Assembly (NCBI GenBank): GCA_020628645.1
Contig: JAHDES010000010.1
Location: 54,781-118,780, forward strand
Reading direction: 5' to 3'
DNA length: 64,000 nt
Source of the DNA: Saprospiraceae bacterium
GTDB lineage: Bacteria > Bacteroidota > Bacteroidia > Chitinophagales > Saprospiraceae
The translations under genes were made by a program, and so were the position numbers. Positions 18,757-28,119 of this stretch are shown one piece after another; position 1 is the stretch's first letter, and every line of letters starts with the position of its first letter. The notes beneath the pieces were generated by a model. The model saw nothing but the letters and a program-made list of their open reading frames with translations, had not been told where the DNA came from and ran no database searches.

Positions 18757-20877
18757 TTAAGAAATACGACTCCAACCTTTGAATTTACGCCCTTCTTTGC
18801 TCATATATTCTCCCAGGCGACTGTGTTGGGGGCGTTCAAATAAAGGGTCATCATCTAAAATTCGTGCTGCAATTTCTCTTGCAGTTTGCAGGATTCGACC
18901 GTCTTTACTTAAATCTGCGATCTTGAAATTTAAGATACCACTTTGTTGTGTTCCTTCGATATTTCCTGGACCTCGTAGACGTAAATCGGCTTCTGATATT
19001 TCAAATCCATTATTCGTACGGCACATGGTTTGAATACGTTCTTTACTTTCGTTGGACAATTTAAAACTCGACATCAAAATGCAATACGATTGCTCTGCTC
19101 CACGCCCAACTCGTCCTCGTAATTGATGTAGTTGAGATAGCCCAAATCGTTCGGTATTTTCAATGACCATGACACTCGCATTAGGCACATTTACACCTAC
19201 TTCAATCACGGTTGTTGCCACCATAATCTGCGTTTCTCCTTTTGCGAAACGCTGCATTTCAAAATCTTTATCTTTGGGTTTCATTCGCCCATGTACGATT
19301 GAAATTTGATAGTCAGGAATAGGAAATTCACGCGATAAAGCAGCATAACCTTCTTCTAGATTTTTTAAATCTAATTTTTCGGATTCCTCAATTAAAGGAT
19401 ATACCACATAAACCTGTCGCCCTTTGGCGATTTCTTCACGCATAAACCCAATCACACGCATGCGATTATTCTCTGTTTTATGTACTGTTTTGACTTCCTT
19501 TCTTCCTGGTGGTAACTCATCTATGACGGAAACATCCAAATCTCCATACAAGGTCATCGCTAGTGTACGAGGGATGGGAGTGGCGGTCATCACAAGGACA
19601 TGAGGCGGATAAGGACTATTCTTTTTCCATAATTTGCCTCGTTGTTTTACGCCAAAACGATGTTGTTCATCTGTAATCGCCAATCCTAGGTTTTTAAACA
19701 CAACAGGATCTTCTATAAGTGCATGTGTTCCAATTAAGATATCAATTTCGCCAGCCGCTAATTCTTCCAATAAAGCTTTTCGTTTTTTTCCTTTTACACT
19801 ACCTGATAAAAATGCCACTCGAATATCTAAGCCTTCTACATATTCCGAAACAGATAAGTGATGCTGTTGCGCCAAGATTTCAGTAGGCGCCATCATACAA
19901 GCTTGATAACCATTATCAAGCGCCATGAGCATACACATCAAACCTACCATCGTTTTACCACTTCCTACATCTCCTTGTAATAAGCGATTCATCTGAACAC
20001 CTGAGCCTAAATCTCTTCGTATTTCTTTAATGACCCGTTTTTGAGCACCTGTGAGTTCAAAAGGTAGTTTGGTATGAAAAAAACCATTGAAATGATCGCC
20101 AATTGTAGTAAAAGAATAACCTTTAACGGCATCTTTTCTTCGGCGTTTGATTTGTAATAGACGAAGTTGCAGGAAAAATAATTCTTCAAATTTGAGGCGA
20201 TTACGGGCTTGGTCAAGTTCTTTTTGTGTTTTGGGAAAATGAATATGTTGTAAAGCTTCCCAACGAGAAGGAAAATGAAATTTTTGGACAATATAATCAG
20301 GCAAGTTTTCTGGAAGATCGGCTGCTTTTAGTTTTTCAAAAAGCGATTTCATGAGTTTCCGTCGCCCTTTTGCATCAAGCCCTTTATTATTGAGTTTCTC
20401 CGTACTCGGATAAACGGGTGCAAAGGTAGAAGCTTGTTGTGTATTTTCAGGGCTGACGACTTCTATTTCTGGATGTGGAATACTTCTATTGCCTTTAAAA
20501 TCATTTACTTTCCCAAAAACGACATATTCTTGCCCTACGACTAAACTTCGTTCCAACCAATGGATGCCTTTAAACCACACCAATTCTATAGAACCTGTTT
20601 CATCACGCAGGCGACCAGATAATCGCCTTCCACGGCCCTCTCCTATTACCGTTAATCGTCTTAATACGCCCCTCAATTGAACCGTATCACTATCTGTATG
20701 TAATTCTCGAATGCGATGAAATTTTGTTTTATCCACATAGCGAAAAGGGAAACTCATGAGTACATCCCCGAAGGTAAATAAGCCCATTTCTTTTTTGAGC
20801 ATATCTCCTTTTACAGGCCCTACTCCTTTTAGAAATTCAATTGGACTTTCAAGTATATTTTTTGGATTGGTCGACAT
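18757..20877 (-). CDS. recG: ATP-dependent DNA helicase RecG
   Basis: This 706-residue protein is a RecG helicase, which regresses stalled replication forks and processes branched recombination intermediates. It has an N-terminal wedge/OB region (LRGVLRRLTVIGEGRGRRLSG), then SF2 motifs: Q/Ia region ELTGAQKRVIKEI, Walker A GDVGSGKTM, motif II DEQH in ITDEQHRFGVKQR, motif III TATPIPRTLAMT, motif V TTVIEVGVNVPNASVM and motif VI QLHQLRGRVGRG. The C-terminal TRG/RecG wedge region ends in GWSRIS. Length is typical. The start ATG at 20877 (MSTNPKNILE) leads straight into the conserved SPIEFLKGVGPVKG. Confidence 0.98.
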   Translation of the reverse strand: MSTNPKNILESPIEFLKGVGPVKGDMLKKEMGLFTFGDVLMSFPFRYVDKTKFHRIRELHTDSDTVQLRGVLRRLTVIGEGRGRRLSGRLRDETGSIELVWFKGIHWLERSLVVGQEYVVFGKVNDFKGNRSIPHPEIEVVSPENTQQASTFAPVYPSTEKLNNKGLDAKGRRKLMKSLFEKLKAADLPENLPDYIVQKFHFPSRWEALQHIHFPKTQKELDQARNRLKFEELFFLQLRLLQIKRRRKDAVKGYSFTTIGDHFNGFFHTKLPFELTGAQKRVIKEIRRDLGSGVQMNRLLQGDVGSGKTMVGLMCMLMALDNGYQACMMAPTEILAQQHHLSVSEYVEGLDIRVAFLSGSVKGKKRKALLEELAAGEIDILIGTHALIEDPVVFKNLGLAITDEQHRFGVKQRGKLWKKNSPYPPHVLVMTATPIPRTLAMTLYGDLDVSVIDELPPGRKEVKTVHKTENNRMRVIGFMREEIAKGRQVYVVYPLIEESEKLDLKNLEEGYAALSREFPIPDYQISIVHGRMKPKDKDFEMQRFAKGETQIMVATTVIEVGVNVPNASVMVIENTERFGLSQLHQLRGRVGRGAEQSYCILMSSFKLSNESKERIQTMCRTNNGFEISEADLRLRGPGNIEGTQQSGILNFKIADLSKDGRILQTAREIAARILDDDPLFERPQHSRLGEYMSKEGRKFKGWSRIS

Positions 20878-20958
20878 TAAGATTTGAACATAGTTTCAAT
20901 CCTAAAGTTCTTAAATTTTGAGGAGAAAATGGGCATAAAATTTAGAAGCTGATTGAAT

Positions 20959-22347
20959 TTATTTTTTCAGCCATTCTAAAGCGAACTCCAAGGCATCTTG
21001 CTCAACTTTAATATCAGGTTGAACCGTACTAGTATCATCTGCATCACCATTTGCACCTATATCAAAGGCTATTGTATAAGTAAATGGTACTTTTGAATGC
21101 GGTAATATATCTTCCTTTTGTTCTCCAAAATCATTGGTTTTCTCTCCTGTAGCTTGTCCAATTAAGGTACTTAGTTGATAAGTAGCAACCGCATCTGCCA
21201 GCATATTAGCACTAGAAAAAGTACGAGGCCCAATTAAAAAACAAGTTTTTCCTTCAAAAAAATGGAGTGAACGTTCAGCTTTTGTTAATTCATCTCCACC
21301 TCCAAAATCTAAAATATCCTCACGATCTTTAAGTTGATATTTTGTAGTAAAATCCTCACCATAATGTTCTTTTGCTCCACGTTCAAGTAAATCTTGAATT
21401 GCTACATCACTTTTTTTCCAATAACGCCGACTCATCTGCCGGTATTCTTTGGTGGTTAGGTAGGCTAATAATAAATCATTTAAGGACGAGTCTCCTCCTG
21501 AATTATTTCGAATATCAATGACTAAAGATTGAATGTTTTTTTCATGAATCCTTTGGAAGCTGTCTTCTAAAAAGCTTTTAAATTTATCATAATCTGTACA
21601 ACTGTTATAAGCAATATAAGCAGTTTGTTCGTCCAAAATTTTCAATTCATAATTTACTCCCGCAGGCTTTAAACGATAATATAAATCGATAAAAGAGACT
21701 TCATCTTCTTTTTCAAAAGTAATTGTTTGTCCATTTTCTAAGGTCAAATGATATGGTGGCTCAAATCCTTTTAAATATAAATAGATCGGGAAAAAGAAAG
21801 CTGAATTAATATCATTGGTGTAATAATCATTTCCTGCTAGACAGTTCAAGGCATCTTGATATAAATAGGTGGCATTTATTTGATTAATTGACTTTACAGG
21901 AAAAGGAGTAGGAGTAGGAGTATCTTTGGTAGTATACATTAATTGCTGATTGACATTGAATTTTAAAACTGCTGGAAAAAAGTGCATGTTATTCCGATCC
22001 TTTAAAATTTCTTCTGAAAACCAACGCACATTCGTATGACCATCATCAATCGTAGCAATTAACTGCATTGTTTTGATAATAAAGTCAGTTTTAGGAAGGC
22101 TATCTTTTGTTAAAAAGTATGAAAAAAGTTGTTCTTTCTTTTCATTAAATGTTTCTTTAGTAATGTACAAATATGGATTATAATGATGCTGTTCTAGGTG
22201 TTGTTGGATAAAATTGATGTCCTCTATAGCCGCATTAGCAGATAAACACCCTAAATCATCATTCAATTCTTGAGCTTGTATTAAACTAGGAAAAAAAAGT
22301 AAATTCCATGAAAGAAAAAAGAAAACTGTAATTTGTTTGAATTGCAT
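20959..22347 (-). CDS. S41-family (C-terminal processing-type) serine peptidase, secreted
   Basis: This 462-residue protein has a signal peptide (start MQFKQITVFFFLSWN, cleavage near IQAQE). The tail-specific protease fold is visible: SLVIDIRNNSGGDSS near residue 285, and the nucleophile region TFSSANMLADAVATY near residue 380 with its Ser. The GQATGEKTNDFGE segment follows. No PDZ domain is clear, and the N-terminal half (DDLGCLSANAAIEDINFI ... DDGHTNVRWF) is the S41 N-terminal domain with its DDGHT motif. It probably acts in the periplasm. Substrates are unknown. It lies 81 bp downstream-oriented beside recG but is likely transcribed on its own. Confidence 0.9.
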   Translation of the reverse strand: MQFKQITVFFFLSWNLLFFPSLIQAQELNDDLGCLSANAAIEDINFIQQHLEQHHYNPYLYITKETFNEKKEQLFSYFLTKDSLPKTDFIIKTMQLIATIDDGHTNVRWFSEEILKDRNNMHFFPAVLKFNVNQQLMYTTKDTPTPTPFPVKSINQINATYLYQDALNCLAGNDYYTNDINSAFFFPIYLYLKGFEPPYHLTLENGQTITFEKEDEVSFIDLYYRLKPAGVNYELKILDEQTAYIAYNSCTDYDKFKSFLEDSFQRIHEKNIQSLVIDIRNNSGGDSSLNDLLLAYLTTKEYRQMSRRYWKKSDVAIQDLLERGAKEHYGEDFTTKYQLKDREDILDFGGGDELTKAERSLHFFEGKTCFLIGPRTFSSANMLADAVATYQLSTLIGQATGEKTNDFGEQKEDILPHSKVPFTYTIAFDIGANGDADDTSTVQPDIKVEQDALEFALEWLKK

Positions 22348-22562
22348 ATGATTTTGGCTCTTATTAAGAATCAGGTGGAAAATTAAACAAAGCTCTAAAA
22401 ACTACCTGAAAAGGGTGAAAATCTATTGATTTCATCAAATTTAGAGCCATTTTTAACGCTAAAATTAGCATCCACCTAGTTGTTTATATGAGCCATGATT
22501 TTTTAATAGAAAGACACCTACTTTAAACAGGAGTTGTCTATTCTACCCTATTCCTTAAAACA

Positions 22563-22597
22563 AGAATAGATCGAGTTGTAGTAAATCGATCTATTCT
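22563..22597 (-). terminator. Terminator of the T9SS cargo gene
   Basis: A perfect 12-bp stem (AGAATAGATCGA with TCGATCTATTCT), 11-nt loop, followed on the minus strand by TTGTTTT. It lies just downstream of the gene at 22624. The rest of the gap to the S41 gene start (22347) shows nothing I can name. Confidence 0.75.
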
Positions 22598-22623
22598 ATA
22601 TGGTTCAGTACTTGAATAACAAG

Positions 22624-24279
22624 TTATAACTTTATCACTTGCTGCAACCAATATCCTTGCTCATGGCGAATACTAATAAAATACGTACCGCTTGGTAAAT
22701 TAGGAAGATTCCATTGTGTTTGCCCTTGAATTGATTTTATAGTTTGTGCTACTTGTTTTCCTTGTGCATCAAAAAGAGTTAATTGTGCATTTTCTAAACT
22801 ATGAATCGCTGAGACTGTGATATAATCTATAAATGGATTGGGAGAAATCTGAATACCCAATTCTTCTGCTAAAGTCTCTACAGATGTATCTAATAATGGT
22901 GCTTTAAAATGCGGGCGAATCATCATGGTCACTTCGTTTCCATTAATGGTATTAAACCAAGGGTAGCCCCCTCCCGCAACAGGAGAAATAATCCAAAAAC
23001 CTTCTTCGGCATCTGTATTATCAAATCCAAAACCTACAGGTCCTTGTATGGTATCTTGCCCACAAGCAAAAACATAATTTAATGCTTCTAAAGGTAATTC
23101 TTCAGGCAATTCATAATAAAGAAAAGTACCTAAATCTTCTTCTCCCAAACGAATAACTTCTGAATGATGCAGTTCTTCTTCAGGTGATGTTCCCAATTTA
23201 TCAAAAGCATTGACGGTGAAATTAACAGAACCTGTAGGATCAGAAAAAGGAGAAATATAAACACTCATCCCAATCAACGTATCTCTTTGTAATAACTCAT
23301 GTTGACCACCATAATAACCATACCATGAAGGGTTACCAAACCCAAAACCTAGTCCTTGATCTGCCACACCATCATCTTTAATTAAGACTTCATCATTGAC
23401 TACATAAGTAAAAGTATCCAATGCTAATACATCTATACTATTATCGTCTATAATAGATAATGTAAAGGTGTAAGTACCTTCTTCTACGGGAATAAAGGTG
23501 TATGTATTTTCATAAATATCTGATAATTCGGATAATACGGTCGTATCAGATGGGGGAAGAATTCCTGTATCAGTTTCTACATCTATTGCAATTTCCACAT
23601 TGGTTAAAGCTTGCAAACCTAAACTTTGAACACTATAATCTATCGTAAAAGGGTGTAACTGACGTGTAGTGGTAGAAAGATATTTAGATGTAACATTAAC
23701 CGTCGCAGTTGCTTCATAATCTAACAATTCTCTAATGATTAAATTATCTACACAATAGCCATAATTCCAACCATCGCCATCATTATAGGTCAGTGCGATT
23801 TGAACGGTTTGGTCATCATATTCTGATGGAATTTCTACACGAATTTGATCTTGCCAAGCTCCTTCTATACCACTTACACTATAAAGGGTATCCCAAGTCA
23901 TCGTACTTACATTATACAATTCAATCAATGCTACTTCATCTGCATCATAATCTCCATCAATAAAATAAGCATCAAATATCAATACTTTTGGGGCAGTTCC
24001 TGTCAAGGTAAATTCAGGAGAAATGAGTTGACCACTTGTACTGATACCAGCACCAACTGCATCATCATTTACCCCCACAAATCGAGTATGTTCGGGGATA
24101 TTAAAATATGCACTCGACATTTCTTGTGCATTGGCGTGTCGCCAAGCAATTGGGTTGGTGATTGTCCAATCAGGCAAATCTACACCTTCGAAATCTTCTT
24201 GAAAGAAGATAGTTTGTGCGTTTAAAAAAGATGAAATACAGAAAAGTGATAAAAATAGAAAGGTAAGGCTTCGTTTCAT
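22624..24279 (-). CDS. Secreted T9SS cargo with choice-of-anchor-J-like N-terminal domain and type A sorting domain
   Basis: A 551-residue protein with a signal peptide ending near SFLNAQ. The N-terminal 180 residues match the cleaved-adhesin/choice-of-anchor J jelly-roll type (FFQEDFEGVDLPDWTI ... SGQLISPEFTLTG ... NYGYCVDNLIIREL). The last 75 or so residues are a type A type-IX-secretion C-terminal domain: ISPNPFIDYITVS, then LFDAQGKQVAQ, then LPSGTYFISI near the end. It is therefore exported by T9SS and anchored or released after sortase-like processing. The middle region looks like an FN3/Ig-type beta module. The ligand is unknown. Confidence 0.92.
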   Translation of the reverse strand: MKRSLTFLFLSLFCISSFLNAQTIFFQEDFEGVDLPDWTITNPIAWRHANAQEMSSAYFNIPEHTRFVGVNDDAVGAGISTSGQLISPEFTLTGTAPKVLIFDAYFIDGDYDADEVALIELYNVSTMTWDTLYSVSGIEGAWQDQIRVEIPSEYDDQTVQIALTYNDGDGWNYGYCVDNLIIRELLDYEATATVNVTSKYLSTTTRQLHPFTIDYSVQSLGLQALTNVEIAIDVETDTGILPPSDTTVLSELSDIYENTYTFIPVEEGTYTFTLSIIDDNSIDVLALDTFTYVVNDEVLIKDDGVADQGLGFGFGNPSWYGYYGGQHELLQRDTLIGMSVYISPFSDPTGSVNFTVNAFDKLGTSPEEELHHSEVIRLGEEDLGTFLYYELPEELPLEALNYVFACGQDTIQGPVGFGFDNTDAEEGFWIISPVAGGGYPWFNTINGNEVTMMIRPHFKAPLLDTSVETLAEELGIQISPNPFIDYITVSAIHSLENAQLTLFDAQGKQVAQTIKSIQGQTQWNLPNLPSGTYFISIRHEQGYWLQQVIKL

Positions 24280-24418
24280 TGTTTTAGTTTTAGTTAATTC
24301 AAGTTTATATTATAATAAGTATTATAACCAAAATATTGAATGAGGTTCAAATTTTAAGATGAATTCTACTAATGAAACGAAAAATTCAAGGAAAGCAACA
24401 CCCAAAAATCAATATCAT

Positions 24419-25069
24419 CTAATGACTACAAATAATCTCTTTCCACAATAAATAGCCCTGTCTATTCATATGTAAGCTATCAGCAATAAAAATAGATGGG
24501 GATGGACGTCCGTTTTCAGCTAACATTTTTGTCCAAACATCAACATAGTAAAGTTGAGGATTTTGAGTACAATAATCGTTGAGTAAGGTATTAAAAGCTT
24601 CATACTGCTCTTTATAATTCCAGCGAGAAGGACTTGGTTTGGCACTGATAAAATAGATATTGATAGCAGAATTGTGAGCAAAGATTTTTTTGACGACTTT
24701 TTTCGTTGTTTTGAGAATTGCTTCGGGTGATTTTTCAGCAGCTATATCATTATCTCCTTCATAGATGTAGACTTTTTTAGGGTTAAATCGTAAGACCGTT
24801 TCTTCCAAAAAATACAATAAATCAGACATCTCTGATCCTCCAAAACCCGTATTCACCAATTGCATCCCGCTGCAATCTTCGGCTAGATTATTCCACATAC
24901 GAATACTAGAACTCCCTGTAAAAACAACAACTCCCTCCCCTTCTGGAATCACCATCTTTGCAAAACGTTTTATTTCCTGATCAAAACGATGAGGATCAGG
25001 ATCAAGATCACTACTTGAATTTTCGCAAGAGAAAAGAAACAAAAGAGGTAAGAGTAATAATAGTCGCAT
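24419..25069 (-). CDS. SGNH/GDSL-type hydrolase lipoprotein
   Basis: This 216-residue protein starts at the ATG at 25069 (MRLLLLLPLLFLFSCENSSS), which gives a textbook lipobox at Cys15. The longer frame from 25144 would add 25 hydrophobic residues and bury it. SGNH blocks are present: the Ser nucleophile in FTGSSSIRMW, the block II Gly in NTGFGGSE, block III GDND, and the DxxH pair in IADSLHMNRQGY. It is probably an ester or acetyl hydrolase at the periplasmic face of a membrane. Substrates could be glycans or lipids. It is a single gene. Confidence 0.9.
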   Translation of the reverse strand: MRLLLLLPLLFLFSCENSSSDLDPDPHRFDQEIKRFAKMVIPEGEGVVVFTGSSSIRMWNNLAEDCSGMQLVNTGFGGSEMSDLLYFLEETVLRFNPKKVYIYEGDNDIAAEKSPEAILKTTKKVVKKIFAHNSAINIYFISAKPSPSRWNYKEQYEAFNTLLNDYCTQNPQLYYVDVWTKMLAENGRPSPSIFIADSLHMNRQGYLLWKEIICSH

Positions 25070-25201
25070 TGGTACAGTAAATTGATTATCAATGATAATG
25101 AGAACAGGAGTTAAAATAAGAAGAATACACCTAATATTAAACACCGCTTCCTGTTTTCCACATAGTTTTCCACAAGGATGTGGAAAACTTATTACAAGCG
25201 A

Positions 25202-26140
25202 TCAAAAAACACGTTTTTTGTTCACCTCTAAATTAAAAACATCTGGACGTTGATAATGCCCACTCACGGCGAGATTCATCAATTCTCCACGAAATTGCTG
25301 TACATCTGGAAGATCAACATACAATATTTCTTCTATATCGTATTGCGGTGCTAAAAGACATTTTCCATCTGGCAGATACACACAGCTTCCTCCATTTAGT
25401 AAAAATTCAGAGTCTGATTGCCGAGCTTCTTCATTCAGTTTAATCGAACTAGGAATACTACTTTTACGAAGTATTTGCCCCACTGCCACCACAATACATC
25501 GTCCTTCAAAAGCATATTGGTGTGATGCCACTTGATTCATTTCTTTTACTTTGGGCCACAATCCAAAATGAATCCCCTCTGCTTCATCGTGCATGGCTTG
25601 GCGCGTGAGGGGCATCCAATGTTCCCAGCAAATGAGCGTTCCTACTCTCCCAATCGGTGTATCTACCGCACGTAAACCATGTCCATCACCCAATCCATGA
25701 ATCAATTTTTCGGTATAGGTGGGCATAAGTTTTCGGTGGTGCACCAAAATCTCCCCTCCATCACTAATGATAAAAGCACTATTATAAAGCGTACCACTTC
25801 CTTTTCCTTGACGAATCACTTCGTTTGCTCCAAAAACTAGGGTGATGGATTGTTCTTTAGCTACATTTTGTAATGCTTGAAAAGCGGTAGAATCTACCTC
25901 CAATCCATTTTCATACATCTGTGCCCAAATTTCTTTTATCGGAGCATGATTCCAAAAAGCAGTTTCTGTACCACAATCAATCCATGCAGGATAGCCACAA
26001 AACCACGTTTCGCCAAACACCACTAATTTCGCTTCCGTTTGAGCTGCTTCTTGAATTAATGTTATAGCTTTTTCGATGGAGGCATCCAAATTATTAAAAA
26101 CAGGTTCTACTTGTACAATGGCGATTTTGTGGGTATTCAA
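25202..26140 (-). CDS. Nitrilase-family carbon-nitrogen hydrolase
   Basis: A 312-residue protein of the nitrilase superfamily. The catalytic triad is in place: Glu44 (VVFGETWFCGY), Lys137 (HHRKLMPTYTEK) and Cys171 (ICWEHWMPLTR). The CWEHWMPL context and ETWFCGYPAW are the patterns of true nitrilases (branch 1, hydrolysing nitriles to acids) rather than of amidases or carbamoyl hydrolases. Length is typical. No signal peptide. Nitrile substrate and physiological role are unknown. It lies alone, 90 bp upstream on the minus strand of the glutathione peroxidase gene. Confidence 0.92.
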   Translation of the reverse strand: MNTHKIAIVQVEPVFNNLDASIEKAITLIQEAAQTEAKLVVFGETWFCGYPAWIDCGTETAFWNHAPIKEIWAQMYENGLEVDSTAFQALQNVAKEQSITLVFGANEVIRQGKGSGTLYNSAFIISDGGEILVHHRKLMPTYTEKLIHGLGDGHGLRAVDTPIGRVGTLICWEHWMPLTRQAMHDEAEGIHFGLWPKVKEMNQVASHQYAFEGRCIVVAVGQILRKSSIPSSIKLNEEARQSDSEFLLNGGSCVYLPDGKCLLAPQYDIEEILYVDLPDVQQFRGELMNLAVSGHYQRPDVFNLEVNKKRVF

Positions 26141-26187
26141 AATGAGGATTGTTTTTTGAAAATGAAGGGAAAAATAAAATGAGTAGG

Positions 26188-26203
26188 ACAGGCTTTAGCC
26201 TGT
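26188..26203. terminator. Small hairpin between nitrilase and glutathione peroxidase genes
   Basis: A 7-bp stem ACAGGCT/AGCCTGT with a TT loop. It lies just after the end of the peroxidase gene on the minus strand. Its T-run is weak, so it may equally be a dispersed palindrome. Confidence 0.35.
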
Positions 26204-26230
26204 ACATCCACATAAAATTGTTAGGAATTA

Positions 26231-26773
26231 CTATTCTCCTTCGATCCAATTTACAATTTCTTCATCCATTGGAGAAGTACGTGGAGAGATTACCTTTACT
26301 AGTTCTCCTTTTTCGTTTAAGAGATATTTCTGGAAATTCCATTTTACTTTGGAATCTTCTACTCCATTTTGCGTTTGTTGGGTAAGAAATTGATAAATTG
26401 GATGCATATCATCTCCTTTGACCGAAATTTTAGCCATCATTGGGAAACTCACCCCATAATTCTTTTGACAAAAAGAAGCAATCTCTTCATTTGATCCAGG
26501 TTCTTGACGCATAAAGTTATTTGCCGGAAAACCTACAATTACAAAATCTTGATCTTGGTATTTTTCATATAAGGCTTGTAATTTTTCATACTGCGGCGTT
26601 AAACCACATTTAGAAGCGGTATTTACCACCATCACTTTTTTACCTTCTAAACTACTAAAATCAAAGCTTTCTCCTGCTAAAGTTTCTACTTTGAATTGAT
26701 GAATACTCGTGTTTTCTTGCGCAATTGCCATACTTATTGATAAGGTTAAAATAAAAGAAAAAATTAGTCGCAT
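26231..26773 (-). CDS. Glutathione peroxidase-family thiol peroxidase
   Basis: This 180-residue protein is predicted to be exported, since it has an N-terminal signal (MRLIFSFILTLSISMAIAQ). The GPx fold has the peroxidatic cysteine, not selenocysteine, in NTASKCGLTP (Cys56), the GFPANNF block followed by MRQEPGSNEEI, and the Trp/Asn pair in KVKWNFQKYL. In the GFPxNQF block the usual Gln of the catalytic tetrad is replaced by Asn (NNF). Such proteins normally use thioredoxin rather than glutathione and reduce hydroperoxides. Export to the periplasm would be atypical for thioredoxin coupling. It is monocistronic. Confidence 0.9.
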   Translation of the reverse strand: MRLIFSFILTLSISMAIAQENTSIHQFKVETLAGESFDFSSLEGKKVMVVNTASKCGLTPQYEKLQALYEKYQDQDFVIVGFPANNFMRQEPGSNEEIASFCQKNYGVSFPMMAKISVKGDDMHPIYQFLTQQTQNGVEDSKVKWNFQKYLLNEKGELVKVISPRTSPMDEEIVNWIEGE

Positions 26774-26948
26774 TGAATGTTATTTTTAGTTTAATTACAA
26801 AACATAAATAGTAGAAAAGGGTTGTGATAATTCGTTTTAAATTAAGATAGATTGCCAGAAACTAAACAATTCCACTTCAATATCCTTATATTTAAGTAAT
26901 CTATACTCGTATAAGGATTAAAATCAAACCGTCCTAAGTCACACGAAT

Positions 26949-28079
26949 ATGGCTATAAGCAAACTACAAGATAAGCCTTCTCTCCATTATGCCATCTTCG
27001 ATGACTTTGACCCCGAATTTGCCAAAGCATTCGTCCAGCACGTCATGTCTTTATTGAATACACATTATTTTCGAGCAAAAGCAATTGGTTTTGAGGAAGC
27101 TATTCCTAGAAATAATCCAGATACTCCTGTTATATTAATTAGCAATCATTCTGGAATGGCATTTCCATGGGACGCGATGGTCTTTAAATCACTTTTGTTG
27201 GAGTCGTTCAAATATGATTCTTCTAAAGTATGTCGAACTATTATTGCTCCTGCTTTAGATAGAATAGGGGTGATGAATCCTTATTTTATTAAAGATTTTT
27301 GGAAAAAAAATGGAGGTGTAGAAGCTACTTTTAAGAATTTTGAAAAGATGATGCATTATCCAAATGCCAATGTATTAATCTTTCCAGAAGGTATTGATGG
27401 CATCAGTAAAGGCTTTGATAAACGCTATCAATTGCAACGTTTTGCGACTTCCTTTATTCGAATGGCGTTAAAGTACAAAACGGACATTGTTCCTTTTGCT
27501 ACCATCAATGGAGAATACTTAAATCCCTATTCTTATAATTTTAAATGGTTAAATAAGCTCGTCGAATGGGTCAGTAAAATACCTCGTTTACCTTTTGGTT
27601 TTCCAACAATCATGCTATTAATCCAACCTTGGTTTTTGTATTACGCACTTCCAGCAAAACTGACGTATGTCAAAGGAAAACGCATTTCTTGGAAAAATTT
27701 GACCCATAAAAAATATGAAGATCTTTCAGAAGAAGAAATTAAATCCATTCGAGATAAGGTACAAGAACAAGCACAAAATGAGTTGAATACCGCCCTTAAA
27801 GAGTATGGGCAACAACCGATTCAATGGCGATCTTTTTTTAAAGAATTTCGGCAAAATCTACAATTATTTCCTTACCTCCTACCCTTTGCCTGGCCCTTAT
27901 TGTTTGATGAATTTTATCAACAATGGAAAAAAGGGAAACCAATCGAAATGAGATTGGGATGGGGTTCTTTTTTACGTATTTTAGTAAGAAATCCTTTTTT
28001 AATTACTTACTTTATTCCGATCATTGGTTGGATTCCTATTATTATCCGATCATTAGCAAATAGTACTAAACAATCTTAA
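26949..28079 (+). CDS. Lysophospholipid acyltransferase-like (PlsC/LPLAT MGAT-like) protein
   Basis: A 376-residue protein with the acyltransferase signature split as in the MGAT-like branch: SNHSGMAFPWDAMVFK (H-x7-D) near residue 70 and FPEGIDGISKGF near residue 148. Hydrophobic stretches near residues 220-240 and the C-terminal 50 residues (FLITYFIPIIGWIPIIIRSL) suggest membrane association. It would acylate a glycerolipid or wax-like acceptor. The exact acceptor cannot be read. It is a lone gene with no neighbours on its strand. Confidence 0.85.
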   Translation: MAISKLQDKPSLHYAIFDDFDPEFAKAFVQHVMSLLNTHYFRAKAIGFEEAIPRNNPDTPVILISNHSGMAFPWDAMVFKSLLLESFKYDSSKVCRTIIAPALDRIGVMNPYFIKDFWKKNGGVEATFKNFEKMMHYPNANVLIFPEGIDGISKGFDKRYQLQRFATSFIRMALKYKTDIVPFATINGEYLNPYSYNFKWLNKLVEWVSKIPRLPFGFPTIMLLIQPWFLYYALPAKLTYVKGKRISWKNLTHKKYEDLSEEEIKSIRDKVQEQAQNELNTALKEYGQQPIQWRSFFKEFRQNLQLFPYLLPFAWPLLFDEFYQQWKKGKPIEMRLGWGSFLRILVRNPFLITYFIPIIGWIPIIIRSLANSTKQS

Positions 28080-28119
28080 AATTTGATCCTGTACTTGATC
28101 CTTGAATTTGCACTTTAGA

